DNA of 64,000 nucleotides from Casuarius casuarius (GCA_003342895.1 PTFA01000055.1:223675-287674), one strand, 5' to 3'; counted from the first letter of the stretch, positions 34,101 to 49,311 are shown. The notes: a model not told the origin generated them from the letters alone. Numbers and translations are program-made.

Positions 34101-37065
34101 TTTCTTCCTTCAGCTGCCTGAGTGATACAGACAATGCAAAACCGTCCCTGAGGGGAAGGAGGCTGGGGTTCGAAACTGAGAGCACATCTCTTCAGCCGCT
34201 CACTTGGGACTGTAAGCCTGAGAGTCCCAGCTGATATTGCTTGTCAATAAAAAAGTCCAGGAGAGAGGGAAGCTAATCTGTGAAAGATAAACCCATGATT
34301 TTGTAGCAAAGATTGAGTCTGGCCTTCAGACAACGTGGGCAATGTGTTTTCTACAAGCAGCATCTGTGAATGAGTGAGTGGTCATAGTGGCTTCAAGATA
34401 GTGTTTGGGTGATGAGAAATGTATCTGGAATGCTATGTGTCCCAGTTTTGTTCCATTTAAATAATGATGCTATCTTTATAGTTGGCCTTTTCTCATAAAA
34501 CTAACTCCAGTGAATTAAACTCGTATGACTAACTATAGCCCTTCTTCTGAGCTTTGTAAATATTCCAAATTGGGAATAAACCCACAAATGAAGAGAGATG
34601 TAAGGCTACTGGAATTCCCACAGGAGACTGGGCAATGAGGGTATTTCCTAAAGCCGAAATAAGAGACAAGTTGTGTCAGTGAAAGAGTGGAGAATGCCCC
34701 CACAACTTTGTCCATTCTTATGAGTGGAACAGATATTGAATTTAATTATCTCAATCTGAGGATGAAAACAATAGAACCCAATCTCCTACTAGTGCTCTTC
34801 CAAAAGAGCTAGCACCATCTCCAGCAATCTTTAAAAAAGGGAAATGAGCCATGCTCAGTTCTTTAAAAAAATAGGTATACACACCTATCTTCAGAGAGAA
34901 TTCATTGTTCTGTGTGATAGAAACACCTGCCTGCAGCTCCTCAGTGGGTATGTGAGCTCTGAAGAAGTACCTTCTATTTCATTCTTTCTGATAACTAATT
35001 TTAAGCGAATCCTTGCTCTGCACTTAGATTTATGATGTCTTTTTACAGGGTCCAGCTGTCTCCATACATTGTACAGGATCATAGGCACTCTTAGTGTGAC
35101 TCTTTAGATCCAGTCTAGCTAATAGTCATCTTCATCCTTTCTAGCTTGTAATTCTAGCTTTTCCAGCCATATCTGGTTAGAACTCCTAAAACTATCTAGG
35201 ACATGAGATGTAGCCAGTGGAGAGGGGAATAATAATGGAATATAAAAGCGAAGCTCAAATTTTGAAGTCATTTATTTTCTTCTCTCAGTGTGGACTCATT
35301 TATGCCTTTATAAGCAACTCAGACAAGTATTTATTCCTATCATCTGAGTAAAGTATTGTCTTTTTCTTGCTTCTTTGAGGAATGTTATATTAAAAACATA
35401 ATTTTAACTTTGGTTTCTTGCATGGTTGCAGTATTTGTTAACCACACAGGTAATGGCAAAAAATAAAGGTAGTTAAATCAGTGTTCCTAGGTTTTATTTA
35501 TTTATTTTTACCTCAGCTGCTATGGTGAGATATGCAACAGCAGAAGTCTTTCCCAAATTTGCTGAGCTGCAGGATTAGATTTGATACTATTTCCTCTTCC
35601 TACTAGTGTAGATTTTGGTCATTTGGTTCCATTTTTATTACTGTGATGAATTATGTAAACTGATAATTATATCTTTATCAGCTCTGTTGAGCCACCAAAA
35701 AGTCTTGTCAGATATGGCATTTGGCCATAGTTTGTATGGCCAAAATACATTTAATATGTAAACACTTAAGCACAGGGGGTTTTAAGGATCTATAAGCACT
35801 GAGGTCTAGAGTTTTACTTTATAAATCTTTGAGAGTGCTCATCAAGCACAAATGATTAATGCACCTTCCTGGCTTGAGAAGGATAAAATAAATTATCTGT
35901 ATGAATAACTGAATATTTATGTTTTCTGTCTATGAAATGAATTGCTCAAAAAAAGTGTAACATTACTTCATCTTCTTTCAGCATAAGCCTAGAGAAATTT
36001 GATTATCTTGGAATATGATATGATTCTTTTTCCATGTTCTTTCAGTATGAGAATATGGACTGCCATTTTACTTGAGATGTCATCCAGAAGAGGGCTGCAG
36101 GAGAATACCAGTTAAGATTCATGACATGGCTTATAACCCTGACATTTGATTTTAAATGGCTTACATTGTGAGAGTGTGCTTATTTCACAGGATTTTTATG
36201 TATTTTATTTGGAAGGAACACCTAGAAATAATCTGTAAAAAATAAATAAAATTAACTAAATATATATTGTCATGCCAGGAATTATTAAATGACTACCCAG
36301 TTGTACATGGACATTAAACACTGGCAAAGAGAAAATGTTTTTTCCCATGGAAAGACTGGCCCTGGGGTCAGAATGAGAAATACACAAGACGCAGTCAGTA
36401 AATCTGACTCGTCAAAATGTGCTACCATATCACTAGGTAACTAAAAAATAGTGACATATAAGACAGTTGCTTCCAAGCACTCTCTGGATGGTCTTTGTCC
36501 CTGTGGTTCCCCTGATTTCTTCTGCTTGTTTTTCTCTTTATAGGTATGTACTTGAAATGATATATATTCAGCAAGGGAGGAAAGCTGGACTGCTAGTAAA
36601 AATGGTTGCTATTAAAAAGAATCTTCAACTGTTTGGAGCTTTTATCCAAGGCATAAGAGTAGATGTGTCTGTTTATTTTAAACTCATGCTTGTCTGGAAC
36701 TATTGCGAAGACTGCATGCATACTTCAGGATGGTGCTGAGGACACCAGCCAGGTCCTCTGGGTGGCTTGGAGGCAGTATGATTAATATACAATTCCCAAA
36801 CATAGTGACTGTGGTGTTTTAAATACTTTATAATTGTATAAGTAGCTGGGAAAAAAATCCACAACATATTCCATTCATCTTGCATCTTCCTTAATTAAAA
36901 ATGCATACTGCCCTCTGTGATGTCTTCACTGTGGCAGTGCTTTGATATATTGCCATGTGTTATTCATTAGCAGATATTTCTTTTACTCACATCATCTTCC
37001 TCACAGATAATCCTCTCACAGCTATGAATATATTGACTACCTTAAGATTTACACAGTTCTTCTAA

Positions 37066-37150
37066 GGGAAGTATTATTGTTCACTTCCATTTCAGAGACA
37101 GGTAACGTGAGGCACAGAGCAATGAAATGACTTGCCCAAATTCCTCAAGC
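37066..37150 (+). repeat. MIR-like SINE fragment
   Basis: Contains GTGAGGCACAGAGCAATGAA directly followed by ATGACTTGCCCAAA, close to the MIR core. The preceding TATTATTGTTCACTTCCATT fits the ATTATCCCCATTTTACAG part. This is the clearest MIR-type match in the window. Confidence 0.6.
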
Positions 37151-40100
37151 ATGGAATACTACCTCCTGCTTCCACAGAAAGCCAATATGTCCAGGAACAA
37201 ATGTAATTATTGAGGCAAAGGCGGAGGCAGCGGTTGGTAGGAGAAGAGACACAGAAGGAGCTGGAGGTGGTAAACTCTTGATTCTGGGCATCTGAATATC
37301 CGAAACAGTGTAATTTTGATCTGTGGCTGAGACTCCTGGATGCTGGCACCAAGCAATTAAGAGACAGAACTAGGTATTTTTTAAAAATTCCAGTGTATTT
37401 TCCTGCCTTTAGACTGAGGACCAAGGCAGCTGTAGGGACCTGTGCTAGGGTATTGACATTTGGGCCACAGCTATATTCACCATCTTATCCTTTACAAAGA
37501 AAAAGTACCATCCAGTGTCACAAAGCAGAACAGACCTTTCTGATACTTCACAAATGAGTTGTCTTTGCTAAACCATATATTTAAATGAGCTTAAAAATGA
37601 TAGTAAGGTTATCAGTTGCAATTAATCACTTCTTACCTATATAATCATGATTTTAAATACAAAGAAAAATAAGATATAGAAAGAAAAGGCAAAAATGTTG
37701 TGGTCTTCTCCCTCCCACCTTTCTTTCTGATAATGACTGAAACCATTTTCTGAGAAAAGAGTCAAAAAGGCTGGCTTTGCTGTCCTTTGTGGATAGGCCC
37801 TGCCATCCCAGGTGCTAGGTTAGTGGTCTTGTGTTTTTCTTTGTTTCTTTGAGTGTGTGGATGTTAGTGGGAGCAAAGCACGTTACTTAGAAGTCATTGC
37901 CAAACATCTTTTATTGTAATATATAGAGAGGGAAAAGGCTGTGATATAATGCTGTTATCTTGAAAAATATGCAAAGATGAAGTAGAACACCTTAATTGAA
38001 GCCCGGCAAACTCAATAAAAGGCCATTTCTTAGACTTTCTGTTCGGGTTATAAATCAAAACGGTGTCCATCTGTCACAAGCACAGCAAGCTCCATGGGGT
38101 GTCTGAGCTTCATGCTCAGTTTTAGTATGCCTTTGACAACTTCTTCAGCAAGGAAAATTCTGCCATCTGGAGAAAGTTCAGACTTTTAAAAATCCCTTGA
38201 TATCTGAGAACATTAAATTCCATTTTCAAAAATAATTTCTTCAGTCAGTTGGTTTTCAGCAGGATTGGATTTCTAAACATGTACCACCTTGCAAAATTCT
38301 GACTGCTACCTGGGATTGGTGAGTAGAGATTCCCTCACATGTACGTGCAGCTGCAGCCAGTTGCATGCTGACAGAAGCTACAATATCTATTTTCTTATTG
38401 TGCCAGAAGTAGGATTGCATAGAAATGTTTGGAAGAAAAAGTGGTTTTGTCAGAAAATGGCAATTCTTTAAAGCTTAAGGATGTTTTCTGGTAATGTATT
38501 GTTCTATATGAATTAATATGAAGTAGAGATAAACAGGTACACTGCCAAGGTACTGCTAGGGAGCATGTATTTCCAGATTTTTGTCTCCTGGGCAGCCAGC
38601 TAGACCCCAGTTGTGTTAGGGATTTCTGCTCCTGGAGTACTTCTCTGAAGCAAAGGAGTTCCTGGGATTCCCAGGAATTCCTGAATCTCTGCCATGGAAT
38701 TAGGAAAATCTCAGGGTTTCTAGGCTCAGCACCCCACAGCAGCAAACCTGGGAGCCCTAGTTCCTAGTTTTGTTATAGCATATTGAGTTCTTCATTAAGA
38801 GTCTTTTAAACACGTTCACAGTTAAGGTTTTTGTTCAGGAAGCTCTATGTCAGATTTTCCAGTCTGGGGGCAATTTTGTAATTCTGGTATTTTGTTCTAC
38901 AGAAGAAAACTTTTCTTCACAGAGTTAACTGCTGAGTAAAAGTTTTGGCTTTTAACCAGGTTATATCAGAACCCTTCTTGAATTTGGTAGATCTTCCATA
39001 AAAATGGGGCAGATCTGGGGCATCTACAATTCAGCTAGAAGTTTTGGGCGAAGGATGTTCAAGCATTGTGATAGCTCTGTTGCTTCTTGCTGTATAGGTA
39101 ACTTAAACTCTGGTAGTTTAATTAACTACCTCTGGTAGTTAATACAATTTGGTTTACTTACCCAAAATGTTTGTTTTATTTTTCCCTCCCTATACTAGTC
39201 TACTACTCATCTGAGGATTTGTTCTACCACTGCCTTATTTGTAAAACAGGTCACACCCCTTCTTTCCATGCCCCAAGAAATTTAAGCTTGAAATTTTCTG
39301 CCCCAAGCAAAAATTTAAGTTGATATAATGTAATACCATCCCAAATCCTGAAGAGGATGATAATTACAGTTTGTGCTGCATTCAATTTGTAGGATTTTTT
39401 TCCAGGCTGCATAGAATACATTTCCTTTCCCACTACTAAAACCTTTGTTTCTTTTACAGATACTTCGTTTGTCTGAAGCACTAATTTTGAGTTTACAGCT
39501 GTTTTTCCAATCCAGATTATTTCAACACATTTTGAAAGAAAAATGTCTGTGAGCAGAGTATCTTGGGATATAACTGGGTCTACTAGTCTCTATTACTTCC
39601 TGTTACTTTGCCATTTGCATTTTGTTTTCTGTGTGTTCTACCTACTGTCCTGTACCCAATCTCTTTGTGAGAGCATAGAAAATAATGGTATTCATGAAAA
39701 CTTAAAAAATATTCAGTTCAGAGTTGCTGTTCTTGGATGAAGTTTGTGGAGGTGTAACGCAGAGAGAGGCCTAATGATATTTACAGAATTGCCTAAATAA
39801 GTTAGGAGCACTGCAGTGGGATAAAGCTGCTTTTGTAAATTCTGCTAGGCACCAGCCTTGCTACTTTTGTAATAGCCTTTAAAGCCTGGTCCCTGGTCTC
39901 TTTTCTTTCTCTAGGCTGGTCTTACATGTTTACCACTATTTCCTGTATGACTCCATTTTGAAATCTGTGCTGATTTCTTAAAGCTTTTCTAATATACAGT
40001 TGCTAACTCCACATGGTCCCATAACATCAGCTGCAGCATGTTTAAAAGTAGTAATTGGACAAGTAATCCTTTCAGGGGAAAACAAATCGTGTCTGGTTGT

Positions 40101-41089
40101 AATAGTCTTAACAGCAGTTATTTTACATTCTGTGCAATGTTTGAGATACCCTGGTGGAGAGAAGGAGCGGAGATTTGATAATAGGCTAGTTGTGAATCTG
40201 GGAGAGAAAGATTGGAATGATTTTCTCCATGGAGGTGGATGGTGGGCAAAAATCACACTCAGTTTTTTATCAGGCTTAACCGTTGCGAATGGGGTGAAGT
40301 CATCTGTAGATTTCGTCTAAAGACTGTACGTCTTTCTATAAGAGATCTGTAAGTCTTTGTATAGGAATTACAGAGTGAACCACAATGACTTATGTTATGC
40401 AAGAACTCATTTGAGATAGAATGATGTTTCTATTTCTCACTATTAAGTCTAAAAACTCTGCATTACTCTTTCACTCTTGTTATAAGCTAATTAGAGATAT
40501 AGTAAGGGTTGGACTTCACAAATTTACTGCCATAATCTTCTGCCTAGAACTGGTTGATAAATAATTGCATGTGCAAGATTTTGCCAGCGAGGGCCTTGTG
40601 ACTCCATTTACTCTCCAGTTCAGTATGAAATACAAACTTCAGACAGCCATAAGCAGGGGAATACGAAAATGAATGAAAATATTCCTATGCATTACAATTT
40701 GTGTAGGAATAGCTTCACTTGTTTTTCACAGGAAAGTTTAGTCTTAAAGATACATCCTTCTCATCACGGATGAATAATGAGGTGAGAAAATTTGCCATCA
40801 GTAGCAAATTATTTCCACTGAGAAAGAAACTTTGGTGTTGTTGTGGGCAGGTCTTTGAGAACATCAACTTTGTACTCATCTGTAGTCTAGAAGACAAATT
40901 AAATGATGGGAATTACTAAGAAAGGATTTCAGAGTGAAACATAAATCTTTGCACCAGGGTCACCTGTGTTCTGGATACTGTTCGGATACTGAGATCTAAA
41001 ATGTTGTAACAGAGGTAGGAATTATGCAGCGAGCAATAAATATGACTGCAGGATCCATATAATAAGTAGACTTAAACTCTTCAACTTGT

Positions 41090-41515
41090 GAAAAAGGTAT
41101 TTTTAAAGGGAATAGGTATATAAAATCATCAGTACCACAGAGAATAGAAATGATGCATCACTATTTCTTATAACACAAACACTATTAATAAAATTCCAGA
41201 CAGCAAGCTTAAACAAGCAAAAAGTGGTTTTCACACGACTTGCAATGAAATTGTGAAACATATTGCCACAGGACATTGTGGAGGCCAAAAATATGAATAC
41301 GATTAGATAAATTAATAGAGGGTAAATCTGTCAGAAACCAACGATAGCTGGGAGCCAAGAGGATAAATCAGAAAAGAAGAAGAAAAATCCCGTACTTACC
41401 TTGCTTCTGATATTCTTCCCTATAGAGCTGCTACCAGCCATTGCTGTAGACAGGCTACTGAGAAAAAGATGGACGTTTGGTCTGACCTAGTATGGTTTTC
41501 TTATCAAATTACACA
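41090..41515 (+). mobile_element. CR1 LINE 3' fragment, older (turtle/crocodile-type) subfamily
   Basis: Landmarks occur in the order of the CR1 3' region: TATAAAATCATCAGTACC, TTCTTATAACACAAACAC, CAAGCTTAAACAAGCAAAAA, TTGCCACAGGACATTGTGG with AGGCCAAAAATATGA, AGATAAATTAATAGAGG, and near the end GATGGACGTTTGGTCTGACC then TAGTATGGTTTTCTTAT. The element is 5' truncated as usual for CR1, heavily substituted and internally shortened before the last motif. It has no open reading frame of use. Confidence 0.75.
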
Positions 41516-44500
41516 TCTGCTTTGAAATGCTCCTAAACACTTTCTGATAATATTGGTCTTTAGAATTATTTTCCTTTCATAATTGAGTGATGGTCAGAAG
41601 AAATATTTTCCTTGCACATTATATATTTAAGATTTTTCTGTTGAGTCTAAAAAAGGGAAACATTTTATAATTGTGCTGGTAAACGGATTTAGAAATGTAT
41701 GTTTTAATTGTTACATAGGTGTTGGGCAGAGAGGGGAACCCAATGGAGAAATGAAGAAGCAGATAACAGCTGCCTCCATAAATTGATCTGGCTTTAGTAG
41801 GAATGCAGGATTGGACTGTTTTCTTTTGAAAGCATGTGTGCATACACTTTTTAAACAATTATTTTACTGGGCATCTCAAAGGCTGATTTGCTTTAGTTAT
41901 AATAAGAAAACAGACAGTATATTTCAGAGAGAATAAATTGCTAAAGCATGAAGTAGAAATATGAGCTATGCATCCGGTAGGTGCAAACTTCTTGGCACCC
42001 CTAGGCATGAAATTCCTTTATGCATTTTTTGTATAACTTTTTTACAAGCAAATAATCACTCAAAATCCAGTTCCTGTTAATCCATCTGTTAGTTAATCCA
42101 TCCAATGTTAATCCGTCTTCTATTTCTAATCTTGACAATGGGAAGCAAGATTCTGATTGATTCCTAGGAGACTTTGATGTCTTCCAGTATCTTTTCGCCT
42201 ATTTTAATTTACCCCTTCTCCTTCCTTCCCTTAATCTTTCTCTCTCCTCTTTTTCCCCTCTGCTCTCTCCAAAACTCAGAATGAAATATAACTCAATCGA
42301 CTAAAGATGCAGTGACACTATACATAAGAAAGCTGTGACTGAAGAAGTGCAAACACACCTAATGGCTGCATGACTGATAAAGCTTTATTGTGCTTTTCAG
42401 GCCTTCTGTCCAGAGAGTCAGAGGCTGATATTTGTTTATATTATTATGTAAAAATAAACCAATATTTGAAATGCCTAATAAAATAATTACTTTGAAAGGG
42501 CAGGCTCATATATCTTCTAAATAAAACAGACTGATCCTACATTCACAGGAAAATACAAAAACTGTAATTAAATATGAATTATATAGAGTATGTAACAGTT
42601 GGATTGGAAGATATGCTCTAGAATATATTTGGAGGAATATGTTTGAAAATGTGGTTCAGAATTATAAGCCAATATTAAAAGGAAAGTGAAAACTCTTTTT
42701 TTTTTTTTAAAGAAAACATTAAGCACCAATAGTTATAAATTGTTAACATCCCCAATCCTAAACCCCTGGATGACTCAGTACAAAATGGAACCCAACAGAC
42801 CAGTATAAGAAGGTCTGTATCTGGTTGAGTGTTAACATTCTGTGCTTTTAAACTGGTCCAAAAGGTAGTATCATCTACTCTTTTGGATCCTTCTCAAAAC
42901 CCATCTCTGCCTTAAAAATTGCAAAGAGTCTACTAACACATAGTGACTAAATAAATGATAACTCTGGTAACCCAGAATAGAGATGGTGATTTTCAATGAT
43001 CATGTTATTTATCTGCTTTTATAATGGACAGTCCCTCCTAAGACTAATTAAAAGACAGTCATTGGCTTTGGTTGCCATAGGGCAAACCCTGACTAGTTTC
43101 CAGTAGGTAATCAAATATTACATTAATGATTTCAAATTAGACCAGAAGAATTCTAGAAACTGCAGAGGATCTTTACAATTGGTGATGACTTCAGTAGTGA
43201 TACTGGAATCACTTATGAAAGCCCAGTTAGTTGCACTGGGCACCACTATGGTTAGTAGCATTTTAGTTACTAAATTGCAACACAGTCTAGTGTCCTGGGC
43301 AATGTGTATCAATGTCGTTACAAACTCTATTCAAAATAATTGAATTATCTTTAGTGGAAAATACGTAATCCTGAGCACAGTAGAGAAATATTTCATATTT
43401 TAGAGACATTCTTCTGATCATGATTTTTTCCCACTTCAATACTCAATTATTTATATCTAAATTACCTGACTGTTTCAGTAGTTGAAATAGTTTACATGTA
43501 TAAAAACTAGCATTTCTTCCTTTTTTGCATATTTCAATTTAGCTGGGACTATTCAAGTTCCTATAGAATGTACTAGTACAATACTTCTGCAGGAAAATTT
43601 ATATTACAAGGGAAATATGGCTAATGTTGTCTTGGCATTGACTGTATTCTGTGATCCTGTTTCTGTGCTCTTTCCTGAGTGGACCTTAGTCAGCTGAAAA
43701 TGCTACAGACTTTCTTCCTTGTGTCCCACCAAAACCCTACACATTTATGGACCTTGATTTTAGTCCATTAAGTTGAGATGAAGTGCCTTCACAAAACTAA
43801 ACTAACTAATCCATTCAGTAGGTTCTCCTATCTTCTGTATTATCCTGTCTGGCAGTATACATGACTGTATTTTTAATTTATGTCTAAGTCGAGCAAGCAT
43901 AATTCTGCCAACAGCAACAGCTGCTGGTGCACTGTCCTTTGGTTTTATGATATGAGTCATTGTAAAACATTCCATTTCTTTAGACATGGTCAAACTCTAC
44001 CATCAAAGACTATACGGACTTCTTCAGCATTTGTATGTACACCAATTAAGCATCTACAAAACATCCATGCTCTATAAATCGGGTTTCTCATTATTATGTA
44101 CTGTTGGTATCACTGACTTACATAACAAATTTGGATGAATCTGTGATGACCTCCAGACACTTATTGACATATTAGTTGCTTCAGTTCTGCTATCTAGTAA
44201 CTGCTGAATGCCGCATGCCAATACTGGTTATCTAGCACACAGTTTTTTATAATAGGCTGTGCTGAAGTCTGTTTTGAAAGAAATGATTTTTTTCTTACAG
44301 ATGTTTTCAGTCACTTTTTTTTGCTGACTTTGCTAAGTTGTTGTCTACAACCAGGACACTTTACATTAGTTCACATTTGTTCCTAACTATTTTATTACGC
44401 TTGATGTTCTGATACAGTTTATTCTCTGTATATTATCTTTTGTAACATCTTCTCTGTAATACAGATCATCATGTTTGGTCTGCTTTGTCACCTATCATCT

Positions 44501-44627
44501 ACAAGATGGTCAACAACACATGAACATACTATTATGCACGTCTGTGTGTTAATACCCACATTCACAAACAGAAGGAATCAGCGGAAAATTAGATGTGCTG
44601 GAAGGAAAATGTTGCACTGCAGACATT

Positions 44628-44665
44628 GGACATGATCTTGCACTACTGAAGTTTTGCCACTAAGT
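44628..44665. repeat. Decayed palindromic repeat fragment
   Basis: CATGATCTTGCACTACTGAA then GTTTTGCCACTAAG matches, with a short deletion, the arm CTGATCCTGC-ACTGAAGTCA-GTTTTGCCATTGA. Confidence 0.35.
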
Positions 44666-47600
44666 TTGGTCTAGGAGTAGGTTCTGTGAGGCTTGGGATG
44701 CAATCTATAACTAATGCTGTCATCTTGCAATTTAGATTCTCTCATCGGTGGTGACCTGTAGGTTTCTGGGGCTCTGTTTCACAATAAGAAAAATGCTGCA
44801 AGAGAATAGAGGGCATATTCTAATTAACAGGTTTGTAAAATATGCTGTCTGAGCAAAGAAGAGTTTTACTGTATAGCAACAGAGGAGTCAAAGTTTTAAC
44901 CCAGCCAGCTTTGCAAATGTTAAAGGCTGTGCGCATTGACTTCATCAGACTTTCAAAATGTGTTGCTTGGAACATCTTAACTAGCATATTGGCTAGCACA
45001 TCTTACCTACACACTTAGGCATAAAAGACTCTAATTTGTGGCACTGTTAGTCTTGCTTAAAGGATTGTCTACAAATTTCTGTCCTTCTCTAATACTAATT
45101 TAACAACAGCATAAGAGATGGTTAATAATTAAATGGAGCATTCATTTTGCAACAGGTAAATTATTCAACAGACTCTTTTAAGCAGATTGCTAAAAAAAAA
45201 AAAACTATTATCTCTGCCAATACCAGCTAAAATAACATTTACCAAACATATGCTCTTTGGTATGATGAGGGAGAAGCCAATGCAGAGTTCTCTGCGATGT
45301 GAGAAGGTGTTTCTTACTCTCTTGTATACCTTAACACTTTGGAAGGAGATAGAGCACTTTTGTCACATGAAGAAGTTCAAGCATTACAGCACTTGAACTT
45401 GACCACTATTGTAGTAAACTATTGCTGCCAGTAGTGATCTACTACCCTACCATTTGGGGGCATAATCAAGCAGGTTTCTGGATCAATGCATGGCAGTAGA
45501 TCATGCCAATAGAAACTCTACTGGCTGTGGCAAGTCAGTGCACACAGGACTTGCTGGGTATGATTTTATTAATGGTGTGCCCTGTTTGCTGTATCCATTT
45601 TGGCAAGTCTTCAGATGATAATACATTACTCCTTTCTGCTGAAAACTGGTAAAATCTAACTTAACGGGCTACTTCAAATGTCAACTATATTTATGGCATT
45701 TGTTTCAGCTCTCTCACGTAACAAGCTCTGAAAATCTCTAACCAACAGGTCTTTTTGATTTTGCTTGTTTTTATAAAAGTATCACTGAGGTTTTGTAAGA
45801 TTGCTTCTTGCTAGAATTTTTTTCTAGAAACTCAGCAGGACAGTAATAGTGTGACAACAAATCCTGATGTCCCTCTGTGATATTTCTGCTGCTTAAGCTG
45901 GCAGTCTAAGACATATCTGTTATCCTGTAAAACAGTGTTTTCTGCAATGCAAATGTGTTGTCTAAAGCTATTCTGCTGTCATCATATCCCTTCATTGCTC
46001 ACAGTCAGAGCAAGAAGTCTCCATAGATTGATCTTCTCTGTTCTTGCTGAGAAAATCAATTTCTGTAATTATGCAATGTAGTTTACTACAGTCAGAGAGA
46101 CTTTGGTGAAGTTATTTACAATCCTGACATGCCGGTAGATAAATATAACCTATTTATTAAGTTCTGTGAACTGAAAATTGGCCTAACCCCCTTCTTCTTT
46201 TGCCATGGATTTTCCTTCCCAAATGAAACAAATAGTGAAGCTATTCTCTTTGACTAGTGAATCCCACCCCCCTATGTTCATTTATTTTGTTGTATTTCTG
46301 GGTAACGAACAACTGTCATCAAAACTATTTAGCACTTTACATGGAAAGAGGATAAAAATGGGACTGGTTTAGGCTCTTTGCAACTTGCTACACCACTGAA
46401 AATATGTGCACCTTTTTGACCCTTGTCATTGATACTGTTAGAGACATAATGTTTACGGTAGCTTGGAAGGCAGCATCCCTCACTCCCAAAGACCTCATTC
46501 CATAGTATTGCCATCAATAATTTTCCAAGCATCATTCCCAAGGCTGCTAATGACCTTGAGAAAAGTATTAACTGAGATTCTCAAGAGGTATATAAGAATG
46601 TCTTCTAAAAAAACCAGAATAGGCCAGTCAAGATATCAAAACTTGAGAAACTCCCTATTGTGCTAGGTAATAAGGTTGTGTTTGGTTATGGTGCTGTTTG
46701 TTTGTTTTGGAGAGAGAAGGAAATGTTGGCGTGTTACCATGGCTTAGGGAAGCTGAATTACAGTTAGTGTCATCAAACTCAGAAAATTCTTAGAGTCAGG
46801 ATTGGAAAGGTTTTCCTATAAATTGAGCATTCATTTTAAGAGGCAGTAAAGAGTGAGACAGTGTGGTGCCATTTGATGCCTCTAGAGGCTGCATTTAAAT
46901 CTTTTATTTCATTTTTAATTGCATTATTTCATGCATAATTTGCCTCTAAGAGGCTAGGACATTTGTAGAATAAATACTAAAATTTAGATTGCTTTGTGAC
47001 AGGAAGGAAAAAAGATATTCCAATAGCTGGTTATTTATTTCTTTGTTTAGTACTTCATGTAATACATCACTTTCCATCTGCATCTGCAGTATATTATAAA
47101 GTAAAAGCTTTTTTTAGAAAATGCCCTTAGTAGATGGTCATATGTCATAAGAAATCTCTTTAAATAATGAAGATGTTGTCATCTGTCAGGTACTCTGACT
47201 ACTCACAAGAGTATTGATTGAGATAAAAGTATAAGACAGTTACTGGAAAGTGGATAACTGAATCAGAGGATGGGGAAAAAAAAGTGAGAATTAATTTGAA
47301 ATTATTAAAGTGAATCATTAAGCCTGTCCCATAAAGTATCTGTCTGGGGAACTGTGACCTATTCAAGGCTATTCCCAGTGTCAGTTATGAAAATAGTGGA
47401 ACTGATTAATGGCACCAGGTGCTGTGCTATAGTCTGGATTTGGTTCTAGGAATAGTGTTTTTGGAAGACTGTTAAAATAATGAACTAATATGTATATCTA
47501 CATGTTACTCTGCTCTGCTAAGATTTTAAGACAGATTGGGCCAAATTTCCAGTGCTTCTTGTGCAAGCTGTCAGAAAAAAACCCTACATGCCATTCCTGA

Positions 47601-49311
47601 TGGTTTCCTTCAGCATGGAAGATAAGCCTGAAGGCTGAGTCCTACCATAGCCATCTACCATGTGCTACACTGGACAAAGCTCAGCAGTGCTCATAGAATT
47701 TCTGAATTTTTATGGCAATAAAATCTAAGTCAATTTATAGGATTTTCTTTTCATGTCTGTCTGCATATGGGTCTGCTCTGTTTCTTCAGAAGAAGATCTC
47801 CATCAAAAAAATACTTTCTTCAGAGACTAGCATTCTCTCTATACCACTTAAAGACATCCAGAAAATTATTTGATTCAAGAAGTACTATTCTGCTAGTGAG
47901 CAACCAGATTAATTTTTAGGTTAGTATGATTTTTGAGGCAATATTCTCATGGGCAGTTTTGGGTGAGCTCTTTATAAGGTCATTTAATGTGAACAACATA
48001 TTCGTGTCAAAGTAGTTACCTACTCTGTCTTTGCTGTCAATGCAAAATGGTAAGAACCTCCACAGAATAATTTAGCTCATCCCAAGCTAAGTACGTATGA
48101 GGGGATGAGTCAACCTCTGGAGGTGCTTATTTCTTTTCACTGATTATGAACTGATAGTGAATTCTAGGTGGGAGTTGAGTCTCAATATAATTAATCAAAA
48201 GGGTAATGTTTCAACTACATCTAGGAATCTTATTAACACAGATTAAAATAATAAGAAGGCTTCAAAAGGAGCTAGGATCCAAGTCTGGTTTACCTCTCTT
48301 CAACCCAATGTGTATTTCTGTGTACCTAGATGCTTTGGAAACTCTGTCTTTAATTTTGTAAATTTTATCTTACAGTTTATTTTCAGAAATGAACTGGACA
48401 TTTTGTCCTAAATTTTAAAATCACTTGAACATCCTTCTACTGAAGATGTGACAGAAAACTAGTAGCATTTTCAAAACCTCCAGCTGGGTTCAGGCAGCTT
48501 CACTTTCATCTTAAATCCAGTATCTAGCATTTCTTGTTAGCTGGCTCTAGGTCCTCGGCCAGTGGAGAATACAAAGGACAGGTGGAGATCAGGGCCAGGT
48601 GGTTCTGGGTCACAATATCCTCTGACTCACCAACTCAGAGATGTCAATAGTTTTTATGCTAGATTGAAATAATTTTCATTGCAGTTAGGGATTTGAAGTT
48701 ATGTTTGGCTTTCTTTGGAAGTTTCTTAGCCTTAGATACTTCCTATGAAATTGCTACTGAGTAATGATAATGTTAGAAATTATTATAAACCTTTCAGTAC
48801 TGATGTATAGTTCACATGAAAAATGTTAACTAGCTCAGGGATGGGGTGAGGGGAAAGAGAGCCTGGAGAAGATAGATGGTTTCTTCATAATTTTGTTTTC
48901 TGGTGTACGAAACCAATAACTTCTCCAAGAGCACCTTCCTGTTGAAAAATCACTCTCCACTGCACAGCAAGCTGCTTCCTGAGAGGCAATATACAGCAGA
49001 TGTCAGGCTAGCACCACAGCGTAAACTGCAAAATAGATCGGATGCTCTGCTGAGTCATAATACCAGTTTGCCTATGATTCATTGTAATTGACAGTTTTGT
49101 GCTTAGTGATATGGCAAGTCTTTGCTTTGTCTTCCTATAGCTAAGGTAATCTTCAGGTAAGAGAGACAGTTGAGATGATTTGCTGTTTACTCTATAATCT
49201 TTCTAACTTCAGTCACTTTCTTACTTGATTGGTTCACATATAATACTTGAGCTGTCAGAGTTTCTTTGGCTTCACAATACATCAACAGTTCACTAGCGCT
49301 TCTTTTAAATT

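Larger units (their letters stand above)
27201..41089. other. Intergenic sequence downstream of PARP8, no gene seen
   Basis: AT-rich sequence with short, unrecognisable open frames. It contains a candidate conserved non-coding stretch (28141-28350), an AT-rich tract (32125-32222), a GC pocket (33160-33235), a possible hAT-like sequence (33863), a MIR-like fragment (37066-37150) and a GGTAGTT/AACTACC inverted repeat (39112-39130). In other vertebrates this position begins the PARP8-ISL1 desert. Confidence 0.65.

Noticed and set aside
34141..34240. GGGGTTCGAAACTGAGAG considered as a tRNA B box.
   Set aside because: No A box at the right distance and no cloverleaf could be drawn.
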